Origin: Streptosporangiaceae bacterium
Lineage (GTDB): Bacteria > Actinomycetota > Actinomycetes > Streptosporangiales > Streptosporangiaceae
Direction: 5' to 3'
Assembly (NCBI GenBank): GCA_019245115.1
Contig: JAFARZ010000210.1
Location: 1-34,478, forward strand
Length of the DNA stretch: 34,478 nucleotides
The notes beneath the pieces were generated by a model that ran no database searches, was not told where the DNA came from, and saw nothing but the letters and a program-made list of their open reading frames with translations. A program made the translations under genes and the position numbers. This document shows, in pieces, positions 1 to 7,157 of the stretch (the stretch's first letter is position 1; each line of letters begins with the position of its first letter).

Positions 1-2
1 GC

Positions 3-128
3 GGCTTCGCCCTTTTGACCCAGCGCTGGCAGACCCTCCAGCACGTCACCGCCAGCCCCGGCAAAATCGGCCTCATCGCCCGCGCCGCACTCGTCCTGCT
101 GCTATTCGAGCACAAGATGCTCACATGA
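3..128 (+). CDS. IS5-like transposase, C-terminal end only (cut by window edge)
   Basis: An open frame enters from the left edge and ends at TGA 126-128, giving 41 residues. The pattern (GFALLTQRWQTLQ near the start, an alanine/leucine-rich helix and a final EHKMLT) resembles the last helices of IS4/IS5-group DDE transposases, which end a few bases before the element's terminal repeat. The DDE residues lie outside the window. The mobC-like frame on the other strand breaks at about 143-148, so the right end of the element is probably there. The tract GAGAAAACCTCA at 136-147 may belong to the terminal inverted repeat, but the other end cannot be seen. Confidence 0.6.
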   Translation, partial: GFALLTQRWQTLQHVTASPGKIGLIARAALVLLLFEHKMLT

Positions 129-145
129 AGTCGCTGAGAAAACCT

Positions 146-460
146 CACTGCCTGATTCAGATTCGTGCCGACCCTCTGCACCTGCACGGTTGCCCGGATG
201 AGCTCGGTCAGCGCTTCGCGAAGCGAGAGCACCGCAAGCGGAGCGGTCCGCCGCGCAGCGGCCAGCGCCTTCTCCGCCACGAATGCCGAGACCGTCAGCC
301 CTTCTGATCGCGCGGCATCCTCCAGGTCGGCATGCTCGGCCGGATCGACCGAGATCGCGACCCTGCAGCAGCGTGACCTGCCTTGTTGGCGCCTTCGGCG
401 CCGCTGGCGTTCGGCGCTTGCCCCATCCTGAGCCTGCTCGCTCATCCTCACTGCCCCCAT
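146..460 (-). pseudogene. mobC: mobC-like relaxosome protein, truncated by an insertion sequence
   Basis: Read leftward from ATG 458-460 (a second in-frame ATG is at 443-445) this frame gives a basic N-terminus (SAERQRRRRRQQGR), then a ribbon-helix-helix-like segment RVAISVDPAEHADLEDAARS, EGLTVSAFVAEKALAAAR, and REALTELIRATVQVQRVGTN followed by LNQAVR. This matches the layout of actinobacterial MobC proteins, accessory factors that bind oriT and help the relaxase nick mobilizable plasmids or ICEs. Homology stops after AVR at about position 143, where the frame runs into the transposase-bearing sequence and continues open to the window edge without further MobC likeness. The partner relaxase is not in the window. 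An open frame continues upstream of 460, so the start is uncertain. Probably inactive. Confidence 0.62.
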
Positions 461-543
461 CTTTTGTCCGGTGCGCAGCGCCGAACTGTCGCCTCGTACT
501 CCCCGGCTCTGCCGGGCGAGGCGCCAGCGGCTTGCGCAGTAGC

Positions 544-692
544 GCTATTTCCGGGCACCGCTGGGTCCGGAAATAGCTGGTGTTACACATTCCTATATCT
601 TGCTTCCGGCTAAAAGCCGTCACCCTCAGGATACCCATGAAGTGATGCCAGATCGCTTTCTTGCGGCCTCGGCACGCTACGTTGATCGTAGC
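544..692. other. Hairpin cluster upstream of mobC: candidate oriT
   Basis: Three inverted repeats lie just upstream of the mobC-like gene: a perfect 11-bp stem GCTATTTCCGG (544-554) with CCGGAAATAGC (567-577) around a 12-base loop; CGGCT/AGCCG (607-611/615-619) with a 3-base loop; and GCTACG/CGTAGC (676-681/687-692) with a 5-base loop. Mobilization origins commonly sit next to mobC and carry such hairpins beside the nick site. The oriT role is inferred from position. A terminator or operator for mobC is the alternative. Confidence 0.4.
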
Positions 693-737
693 CGCCAGGA
701 ATTAATCGTGGGCGTCACAGAATGGCGTCAAACGGAA

Positions 738-1625
738 TTATTCTCGGGTCGTCGCGCCGTTCCGACCGCCGAGAAATGGTGATGAGTCAACTTGCGTTGC
801 AATCCCCTGAGCCGCCGTGCATCCGCAAGCCGGGCCGGCGCCCAGGTCGATGACATGGCTGGTGGTAGTGATGATGCTGACCGGGCAGTGGCGGGCGTAT
901 GCGGCCAGTGCGAGCGCGAGTTTGGGTTCGGTGCCGGGCGGTGCGCGGTAGCCGCGGGCGTAGCTGACGAATCCGGCGGTGAGCCGGGCACGGCCCTCCA
1001 GCAGCCGGAGCTGTCCGGCGCCGTATCGCCGTTCCAGTTCGGTGGCCGCGGCGAGGCCGGGTTTCTCGATCAGCTCATGCACGAGGAGTTCACCGTGATG
1101 GCGGACAGCGGCGATCACGCCGTGGCTTGCCGCCAGCTCCCGCTGGTAGGCGCGGCCGAGAACGGCGGGATGACCGGCTGGTGCCCGGCTCAGGGCATGC
1201 AGCGGGCTGTCGCCTGGGTAGAGGTTATCGGCGAACGCGACGTACAGGTCACCGGCGGCGAGGTGGTCGGCGCCGTTCAGCACTGAGGTGAGGTCCGCAT
1301 ACGGGCCGTGCTGGGTGATGAAGCTGACCTTGACCTCGCCTGCCCGGCCTGGCCCGGGTCGCAGCCGTGCTGCGCGGGCGTACCGGTCCTGGCTGTCCTT
1401 GCTGAGCGCCGTGCGTGCCCAGGCGGTGAAGGCGTCGTAGTACGGGTGGCAGACGATCACCACGTCCGCTGGGCCGGACCGGATGATCTCATCGAGTAGG
1501 TGCGTGATGCCGGGGCGTCCGCCGACCGGGTAGAACTCCTTGGGGATATACCGGGACCAGCTGGCGATCCGGGTGCCCAGCCCGCCCGCGCATACCACGA
1601 CCTGGATGGCGCTGCCGCCGGTCAC
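738..1625 (-). CDS. Sugar-1-phosphate nucleotidyltransferase (GalU/RmlA-like)
   Basis: A 295-residue protein with the nucleotidyltransferase signature GGLGTR at residues 14-19 followed by PKEFYPVGGRP (28-38), which binds the NTP phosphates and nucleotide, and FADNLYPGD, whose Asp fits the metal-binding position of the family. Length and order match UTP-glucose-1-phosphate uridylyltransferases and related enzymes that make NDP-sugars from an NTP and a sugar 1-phosphate. The exact sugar and nucleotide cannot be read from sequence. The start is GTG at 1623-1625, only 29 bases from the divergent Nudix start, so both share one very short promoter region. The C-terminal part (CGCTAAQGIATQVDSS) is atypical. 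Likely cytoplasmic cargo of the mobile element. Confidence 0.82.
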   Translation of the reverse strand: MTGGSAIQVVVCAGGLGTRIASWSRYIPKEFYPVGGRPGITHLLDEIIRSGPADVVIVCHPYYDAFTAWARTALSKDSQDRYARAARLRPGPGRAGEVKVSFITQHGPYADLTSVLNGADHLAAGDLYVAFADNLYPGDSPLHALSRAPAGHPAVLGRAYQRELAASHGVIAAVRHHGELLVHELIEKPGLAAATELERRYGAGQLRLLEGRARLTAGFVSYARGYRAPPGTEPKLALALAAYARHCPVSIITTTSHVIDLGAGPACGCTAAQGIATQVDSSPFLGGRNGATTRE

Positions 1626-1642
1626 GATAGTCGCCGGTGCGG

Positions 1643-1648
1643 TAGGTT
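1643..1648 (+). promoter_or_regulatory. -10 box TAGGTT for a leaderless Nudix transcript
   Basis: TAGGTT fits the actinobacterial TANNNT -10 pattern and lies 6 bases before the GTG start, so transcription would begin at or next to the start codon. No good -35 is visible. The same TAGGKT, 6-7 bases, GTG layout recurs at 6452 and 23303. Confidence 0.45.
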
Positions 1649-1654
1649 AGCGCG

Positions 1655-2092
1655 GTGCACGTTCGAGTGACCGGTGTCGTCATCGAAGACGACCGTATCC
1701 TGCTGCTGAACCAGGACACCGACACCAGCCGCGGCTGGAGCCTGCCGGGCGGCAAGGTGGAGGAAGGTGAGACGATCCGCGACGCGCTGGTGCGAGAGAT
1801 GCGCGAGGAAACCGGCCTGGACGTGGAGCCGGGGCGGCTGCTGTATGTGTGTGACCATCTGCCGGGTAACGGTACGCATGTCGTTCACCTGACCTTCGAG
1901 GCCCGCCGCACCGGCGGGACACCCGGGCAGATCACAGCAGGGCTGGACACGCGGCCGATCCGAGGCGTGGAATTCACCAGGATCGCTGACCTGCCCTTGC
2001 TCGGGTTCGGCGAGCGGTTCGCGCAGCTAGCCACGGACGGGTTCCCCGGCGCCGGCAGCTACATGGGCGCCAAGTCCAGCATCGGCCTGTGA
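1655..2092 (+). CDS. Nudix hydrolase
   Basis: A 145-residue single-domain protein with a complete Nudix box: G33-x5-E39-x7-R47-E48-x2-E51-E52-x-G54-L55 (core REMREETGL). The glutamates bind the Mg2+ used to hydrolyse a nucleoside diphosphate linked to another group. The substrate is unknown; next to a nucleotidyltransferase it could be an NDP-sugar or a damaged or modified nucleotide. The GTG start is chosen because a -10 box lies 6 bases upstream and the family begins with the strand VRVTGVVIEDDRILLL. The 3' end overlaps the convergent sulfotransferase gene by 66 bases. Cytoplasmic. Confidence 0.9.
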   Translation: MHVRVTGVVIEDDRILLLNQDTDTSRGWSLPGGKVEEGETIRDALVREMREETGLDVEPGRLLYVCDHLPGNGTHVVHLTFEARRTGGTPGQITAGLDTRPIRGVEFTRIADLPLLGFGERFAQLATDGFPGAGSYMGAKSSIGL

Positions 2093-3838
2093 GCTGCCTA
2101 GCAGCTGGATCACCTGCTGGTCGATCTCGGCCAGCGGCCGCGACCGGTCATCAAGCGCGGTGAGCCACTGACCCAGCCGCCTGGCCAGCTCGGTGGCGCT
2201 GACCGGCCGCTGGCCGTCGCGGACCAGGCGGACGCCGACCCCGCGTGAGCAGCCGAGCAGGTGACGGCTGCGCGGCTGCTCCGCTGCCTCCCGGGTTGCT
2301 GGGGTGTTCCATGCGATGCCGTACAGCCACCTGATAACCGGCCCGCCGGAGCCGGGGTCAGAGTGTGGGCCGTCGCCGCACCACAGCTGCAGGTTGCCCA
2401 GCAGGTGATGGATGCCGCATGGGCCGCTACCGGGTTCAGTGACCGGGCTGGCATCTCCGTCGCGGTATCCGGCGTTCCCGCCGACCGCAGCGCCGGCGGT
2501 GAGCGCGGCCAGTTCGGCGCGGGTCGGCAGCCGCGAGCCGGCCCAGGCGGCGAACGCGGCGGCGCCAATCCACGTGACCCAGTACGCCGGGTAGTCCTCA
2601 TACCCCTGGCTGACCGTCCACCGCCCGGTACTGGCGTCGCGGTGCAGTCGGCCGCCCCGCTCGTGCGGCATCTCGCATGCCAGCAGCCAGGTCCCGCCGT
2701 GACTGTTGGGCATCCCGGCCACGGCGAGAGCGTCCAGGAACCTGGCGTACTCGCTGTTGCTCACCAGCAGGTTCCGCACCTCCAGGCCACCGCGCCGGAG
2801 GAAGCACGGGTGCGCGCCAGCCGCCACCGGGGCAGGCCTCTGCTGGGGGCGCGTCGCCGGTTGCGGCTCCAGGCGGTACAGGTGGTCACCGGACAGCCAG
2901 GACCCGGCGGCGGCGACCAGCGGTGTCGGCAGCAGGGCGCTGGCGATGGCGAGGCTCGCTGTCTTCGTGGCACTGATGACCGCCGCGTCTGCTGGTGATA
3001 CCGCCGCGGTCAGCGTTGTCTTCGCGTTCGCGGTCACGAACGTGTCATCGATGCCGCCTGGCTGCAGATCCGGCTCTCGGGTGAGGTCCAGTCCGTTAGC
3101 ACGGGCGAGCTCACCGAGTTCGGGCAACGCCGACATGAGCGCGGCCAGGGCATCGGCAGGCCTGGTGACGGCGGTCTCGTAGGCGACGTGCGCAGGCCGG
3201 AGGTCGGCGAGCGCGTCGGCGATCAGCACGGTGTTCAGCACCTGCAGGCGGACTAGTGCGACCAGGTCCGGCGGGTCATCGTCGGGGACGAGCGCGGTCA
3301 GGTGGCGCATCTGGTCCGTCCCGGACCTGGTCATCGCAAGCATCTGTTGGTACCTCGACCGGTATGCCCAGCGGCGGAACAGGTCACCCCGGATAAAGGA
3401 GGACGCGACCCCGAGCGGGCAGCGGGACAGTACCAGGACCGGTGCCCCGGGCAGCAGCGACAGCAGGGTCGGCAGGGCGAAGAACAGGTTGGTCTCCTTC
3501 ACCACCTGCCGGTGCGGACCGTATTTGGCGGCTGCGAAGGTCACCAGCCAGTGCCTGGCCAGCCCGCCGCTGACGGCGGCCGGCGGGTCACCGAACCGGG
3601 GGTTGAGAGCCGACCACGGATGATCTGGCCCGAGCTGCTGCCGGAACGGCTCGTTATGCTGCCCCAGCACCGGCCGCAGAGTATCGCTTACCCAGTTCGA
3701 GCCGACCCGCTCACTGGTCCCCAGGATCAGCAGCGGGGCCAGCACCCGCTCCCCGCGCTTCCGCGCAGCCCGGGTGAATGCCGTAAGCCGCGCCTCAACC
3801 TCGCCGCTCACCAGATCGCTGCCTTCCGCTGCACGCAT
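2027..3838 (-). CDS. Sulfotransferase-SUMF1 (FGE-like) fusion protein
   Basis: A 603-residue two-domain protein. Residues about 35-260 look like a P-loop sulfotransferase: LLILGTSERVGSNW (37-49) fits the 5'-phosphosulfate loop and VLVLSRCPLGVASSFIRG (134-151) the 3'-phosphate-binding strand and helix, so PAPS is the expected donor. Residues about 350-540 resemble the SUMF1/formylglycine-generating-enzyme fold: VRNLLVSNSEYARFLDA, YWVTWIGAAAFAAWAGSRLP, a degenerate GNLQLWCGDG and a terminal GVGVRLVRD. The paired active-site cysteines of true FGE are not recognisable, so sulfatase maturation is unlikely. The start at 3838 has a strong ribosome-binding site GGAGGTGA 5 bases upstream; longer in-frame starts (3886, 4027) lack one and the longest overlaps the divergent gene. 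Last 60 residues are helical and unassigned. Confidence 0.68.
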   Translation of the reverse strand: MRAAEGSDLVSGEVEARLTAFTRAARKRGERVLAPLLILGTSERVGSNWVSDTLRPVLGQHNEPFRQQLGPDHPWSALNPRFGDPPAAVSGGLARHWLVTFAAAKYGPHRQVVKETNLFFALPTLLSLLPGAPVLVLSRCPLGVASSFIRGDLFRRWAYRSRYQQMLAMTRSGTDQMRHLTALVPDDDPPDLVALVRLQVLNTVLIADALADLRPAHVAYETAVTRPADALAALMSALPELGELARANGLDLTREPDLQPGGIDDTFVTANAKTTLTAAVSPADAAVISATKTASLAIASALLPTPLVAAAGSWLSGDHLYRLEPQPATRPQQRPAPVAAGAHPCFLRRGGLEVRNLLVSNSEYARFLDALAVAGMPNSHGGTWLLACEMPHERGGRLHRDASTGRWTVSQGYEDYPAYWVTWIGAAAFAAWAGSRLPTRAELAALTAGAAVGGNAGYRDGDASPVTEPGSGPCGIHHLLGNLQLWCGDGPHSDPGSGGPVIRWLYGIAWNTPATREAAEQPRSRHLLGCSRGVGVRLVRDGQRPVSATELARRLGQWLTALDDRSRPLAEIDQQVIQLLGSSQADAGLGAHVAAGAGEPVRG

Positions 3839-3956
3839 CGGGCTCACCTCCGCAAGAACCTGCGCGGGCAAGTTGCGCCGCTGCATTGTCCAGCTACGCT
3901 TCTGACAACCGCCCGCTTTCGTGTCCGGACTCAACGTAAGCTCCTGGCCTGCGGTC

Positions 3957-3984
3957 TTGAACTCACGGCGGGTACGAGTAACAC
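3957..3984 (+). promoter_or_regulatory. Candidate promoter for the 4009-5709 operon
   Basis: TTGAAC (3957-3962) and TAACAC (3979-3984) are separated by 16 bases and lie 24 bases before the ATG at 4009. They approximate housekeeping -35/-10 boxes. Assigned by eye only. Confidence 0.3.
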
Positions 3985-4008
3985 CCGGCGAAAGACACGG
4001 GGCGGCCC

Positions 4009-5124
4009 ATGAGCACGCGCGGAACACTGACCAGCGGTACGAGTTCAGAAGGCCGCGTCTCCGGCTACGTCTTCAAGATCGTCCGTGAGTCCACTGGACG
4101 GACCCAGCAGCAGCTCGCCGCGGACCTGCGGGTCAGCACCGCGGCCATCCAGGGCTGGGAAAGCGGACGGCGTCCGCTCATGGCCATGCCCGCCGGGCAG
4201 TTCCTGGCCCTGCGCAGCTGGCTCCGCCACCTCGGCGCCACACCCGCGCTCCTGCGCACCCTCACCCAGGCCCTCGAAGCCGACCACATCCTCGGCCATG
4301 CGCTCGCCACACCCCGTCGTGCCGCTGACCCGGACGGGCACCCCCTCGGCTCCTGGGTACTCAGCCGCCCGCTGACCGTCCTGACCGCCTGGCCGATCGG
4401 AGCCAAAGCCCCCGAGATCCTCTGCCAGAGCAGCTCAGCTGCCAGCCGCAGAGGGCCGGTACCCGCAGGCCCGGTCCTCAGCGCCGACGAGCGCCGCCAC
4501 GTCGTCGAGCACCTCCAGCACGTCGCCGAACGTGCCCGGTCGAGCGACCCGGACGGCCTCCTGCTCAAACGCCAGGCCTACTACCTGGCGGGCTACGATT
4601 CCTCACCAGGCATCCGGCAATGGCTCGAAACCATGCGGCGAGCCGACCAGGCCCGGCTGCGCCCGCCCGCAGGCTGGTCCCCAGCCTGGCCGCTGGCCAG
4701 ATCCACCGCCAGCGCACTGACCAGAGCCGGTGACCCCGAACCGATGCGGCGCTTCCTCCACGATCAGATGACCGGCGAGACGGCAGAAACAGCGAACCTG
4801 AACTACTGGGCATTCTGGACCGGCGAACTGGACGAGCAGCAGACCTCGGATGAGTTCATCGGCTCCACCTCTCCGCTCAGCTGGCACGGCGGCCAGCTCG
4901 TCCGCCACCTGGCCGGACGGCTGCACGGCAACATAGGGTTCACTGAGCTGAACATCCGTTCCCTGCACACCCTGATCCGAGTCCGGCCTGCCCTCGCCCG
5001 CCCTGTCTCCGGAGATCTCCAGGCGACGATCACGCGGCTGCTGGATGAGGACCAGGTATCGGCCCCGGCCCGCAGGGAACTGGAGACACTGCGGTACGGC
5101 ATCGCGATCGCGCACCAGACCTGA
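4009..5124 (+). CDS. XRE-type helix-turn-helix protein with long C-terminal domain
   Basis: A 371-residue protein. Residues about 20-65 form an XRE-like helix-turn-helix: VFKIVRESTGRTQQQLAADL, RVSTAAIQGWESGRRPL, matching the 'Q(Q)QLA..L.VS...I..WE.GRR' pattern. The remaining 300 residues are helical and rich in Arg, Ala and Trp, without a domain I can name. Such proteins are usually DNA-binding regulators whose C-terminus binds a ligand or partner. It lies 12 bases upstream of the HD gene on the same strand, so they are probably co-transcribed, and it is divergent from the sulfotransferase fusion. The ATG at 4009 has only a weak purine tract (ACGGGG) before it. Confidence 0.7.
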   Translation: MSTRGTLTSGTSSEGRVSGYVFKIVRESTGRTQQQLAADLRVSTAAIQGWESGRRPLMAMPAGQFLALRSWLRHLGATPALLRTLTQALEADHILGHALATPRRAADPDGHPLGSWVLSRPLTVLTAWPIGAKAPEILCQSSSAASRRGPVPAGPVLSADERRHVVEHLQHVAERARSSDPDGLLLKRQAYYLAGYDSSPGIRQWLETMRRADQARLRPPAGWSPAWPLARSTASALTRAGDPEPMRRFLHDQMTGETAETANLNYWAFWTGELDEQQTSDEFIGSTSPLSWHGGQLVRHLAGRLHGNIGFTELNIRSLHTLIRVRPALARPVSGDLQATITRLLDEDQVSAPARRELETLRYGIAIAHQT

Positions 5125-5136
5125 AAGGCGGCACAC

Positions 5137-5709
5137 GTGAACGGCGAGCCACGCGACATCACCGGATTCCTCTACGAGACCGGCGTGCTCAAGCGGTACG
5201 CGCGCACCGGATGGGTCCTGGCTGGCGTCCCCGACCCCGAATCAGTCGCCGAGCACTCCTTCCGCGCCAGCATCATCGCCGCGGCCATTGCCGCCATGGA
5301 AGACGCCGACCCGCAGCGTGCCGCGTTCCTCGCCCTTTGGCACGACACCCAAGAAACTCGCACCACCGACCTGCCGCACCTGACCAAGCAGTACGTCACC
5401 GCCGTTCCGAATGACACCGTCACCAGCGACCAAGTCCAGCCGCTGCCGGCAGCCGTCGCCGCGATGATCCAGGACGCGGTCGCCGAATACGAGACCGGGC
5501 AAACCATGGAAGCACGCTGCGCCCGTGACGCCGACAAACTCGAATGCCTCCTCCAAGCCCGCGAATACCAGGACCAGGGCCACCAGAACCTCCAGCCGTG
5601 GATCGACACCTCCGTCGCCAGCCTGCACACCGCGTCCGCCAAGCAGATCGCCGACGAAGCCCTCAGCCAAGGCTCTCTTGACTGGCTCCAGCGAACCCGG
5701 CGCATCTGA
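5137..5709 (+). CDS. HD-domain phosphohydrolase (YfbR/HDDC2-like)
   Basis: A 190-residue protein with the HD-superfamily metal ligands in order: H40 (SVAEHSF), H69-D70 (ALWHDTQE) and an Asp in ARDADKLE (131-133). The context RTGW...ESVAEHS and HDTQETRTTDLPH resembles YfbR/HDDC2-type 5'-deoxynucleotidases, which remove the 5' phosphate from (deoxy)nucleoside monophosphates. The substrate here is inferred from family only. GTG start at 5137, preceded by AAAGGCGG. It follows the helix-turn-helix gene by 12 bases in an apparent two-gene operon and adds a nucleotide-acting enzyme to a cluster that already holds a nucleotidyltransferase, a Nudix hydrolase and an NTPase. Confidence 0.82.
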   Translation: MNGEPRDITGFLYETGVLKRYARTGWVLAGVPDPESVAEHSFRASIIAAAIAAMEDADPQRAAFLALWHDTQETRTTDLPHLTKQYVTAVPNDTVTSDQVQPLPAAVAAMIQDAVAEYETGQTMEARCARDADKLECLLQAREYQDQGHQNLQPWIDTSVASLHTASAKQIADEALSQGSLDWLQRTRRI

Positions 5710-5924
5710 GCGCCGCCTAACGCGACACGGCACACACAAGTTCCCGTACCGGCTGGCCGAGTCCGCGTTCTGTGTGGTCGTGGCAACGTAACCCTCTGCT
5801 GCATCTGACACTTGCGCCACAGGCGTTGCAACGACAAACTACTTCCGAAGCCGTTGAGCTGTGCAGATGAAGGACCTGATGCGTCTCCGGCAGGGTAACC
5901 CCGCAGAAGAACTGCCGCGCCGCT

Positions 5925-6332
5925 GCAGAATACATCGGAGAAGCCGCCGCGGTCGCTACCCGGCTCGGCCCTCGCACCTCCCGGCGCCAGCCCGCATTCG
6001 GGCCAGCCGGATCACGCTCTACCAGGTCAGCATCGCTCAGGTTCTCGGCGACAACGGGACCGCCATCGGCCACGCCAGAAACTCCTGCCCGCCGCCATCC
6101 CCACCGCCGAGCGCTAGGGCCGCTATTGGGTCGATGTCGCCCGCGCCTGGCACCAGTGGGGAAACCGAAGCCGCTACGCTGCGCTGCTATCTGCCGAGCG
6201 CGCCGCCCCGCTGAAGTCCGCTACTGCCCGCCCGTCCACCGCATGACCGAAGACCCGCTCCGCTCCAGCCCGCACCGCTCCCTGCCCGGCCTGCGCGCGT
6301 TCGCAGCCAGAACCGGCACGCCCGGAACATGA
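5925..6332 (+). pseudogene. Decayed XRE/TPR regulator, C-terminal remnant
   Basis: Recognisable pieces of the C-terminus of an actinobacterial XRE/TPR regulator lie one after another in changing frames: AEYIGEAAAVATRLGP from 5925 (frame 3); RITLYQVSIAQVLGDNGTAI at 6008-6067 (frame 2); LPAAIPTAER from 6085, then TAG at 6115-6117, then GRYWVDVARAWHQWG (frame 1); and EVRYCPPVHRMTEDPLRSS ending SLPGLRAFAARTG at TGA 6330-6332 (frame 3). At least three frameshifts and one stop make function very unlikely. The order and spacing match the usual end of these proteins. No N-terminal helix-turn-helix is visible at 5710-5924. An open frame at 5861-6214 crosses this region but is only a by-product. Confidence 0.66.
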
Positions 6333-6451
6333 GACCTGGTCGGCGCTGCGACCCGCCCGTCGGCCGCGCGGGCTGGACTGGGATCAGCTCCCCACCAGGA
6401 ATGATCGCCGCGATTCCGGTCCTCTCTGGGCGCGCACGGTCCTAGGGCCGT

Positions 6452-6457
6452 TAGGGT
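6452..6457 (+). promoter_or_regulatory. -10 box TAGGGT for a leaderless NTPase transcript
   Basis: TAGGGT lies 7 bases before the GTG at 6465, which places the expected transcript start at the start codon. Layout and flanking bases (AGGCGCG) are nearly the same as before the Nudix gene (AGCGCG). Confidence 0.45.
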
Positions 6458-6464
6458 AGGCGCG

Positions 6465-7157
6465 GTGTCCGGTGAGGAGGCGGTTCGTACCGGAGGTTTG
6501 CGGATCTTGCTGACCGGGCCGCCCGGCAGCGGAAAGACCACGGTCTTGCGTCGGCTGATCGCGCTGCTCGGTGCCGAGGGCGTTAAGCTGGGCGGGTTCG
6601 TCACCGAGGAATTCCGCGAGGGCGGCCACCGCGCCGGTTTCACCGTGCGGGAGATTGACGGCCCGTCGGCCGTTCTGGCCCGCGCGGGCCAGCCGGGCAG
6701 CGCGCGGGTAGGCCGGTACGGGGTCGACATCGAGGCGTTCGAGAGCATCGCGTTGTCGGCCATTGACCATGCCGTGGAAGACGCCCACGTCGTCGTCATC
6801 GACGAGATCGGGCGGATGGAGCTGGCGTCTGCGAGGTTCATCGCCCGTCTTGACGCCGTGTTCGCGCTGCCCAGACCAGTCGTGGCGACCGTCCACCTAG
6901 CGGCTCATCCCGTGACAGACATGCTGACCCGCGCTCCCGGCACGGACGTCGTGCACGTCAGCGACGGCAACCGCGATCATTTGCCGGATCAGCTCAGCGA
7001 GCGCCTGCTGATCCTGCTCGGACGAGGCTTAGCATCCCGTCCAGTTCGCGTACCTCCGGGCTGTCCCGGTCCTGCTCCAACGCTCGCCTGGTCGCCAGGA
7101 TCTGTCGCATCTTTTCCACCGAGCGGACGGTGGCGTTTCCCTCCAGCGCCTGCTTGA
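6465..7157 (+). CDS. THEP1-like nucleoside-triphosphatase
   Basis: A 230-residue P-loop protein: Walker A GPPGSGKTT (18-26), the family-typical VGRYGVDIEAFES (82-94), and Walker B VVVIDEIGRMEL (109-120). These mark the NTPase_1/THEP1 family, which hydrolyses NTPs or may act as a nucleotide kinase; the physiological substrate is not settled. Family members usually stop near residue 185-190. Here about 40 further residues, rich in Pro and Arg, run into the 3' end of the convergent regulator gene with a 164-base overlap, so the tail is probably a read-on after loss of the original stop. GTG start supported by the -10 box 7 bases upstream. Cytoplasmic. Confidence 0.82.
   Translation: MSGEEAVRTGGLRILLTGPPGSGKTTVLRRLIALLGAEGVKLGGFVTEEFREGGHRAGFTVREIDGPSAVLARAGQPGSARVGRYGVDIEAFESIALSAIDHAVEDAHVVVIDEIGRMELASARFIARLDAVFALPRPVVATVHLAAHPVTDMLTRAPGTDVVHVSDGNRDHLPDQLSERLLILLGRGLASRPVRVPPGCPGPAPTLAWSPGSVASFPPSGRWRFPPAPA

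Noticed and set aside
102..638. 178-residue open frame on the minus strand over the mobC region
   Set aside because: It is Arg/Gly/Ala-rich with no motif; the neighbouring frame on the same strand carries the MobC pattern.
2027..3838. True formylglycine-generating enzyme for sulfatases
   Set aside because: The active-site Cys pair is not recognisable and no sulfatase gene is present.
2027..4027. Longer sulfotransferase start at 4027
   Set aside because: It overlaps the divergent gene and has no ribosome-binding site; GGAGGTGA marks the start at 3838.
5861..6214. 117-residue open frame on the plus strand
   Set aside because: Only its middle resembles a protein family, and that part belongs to the frameshifted regulator relic; the rest is low-complexity Pro/Ser/Arg.
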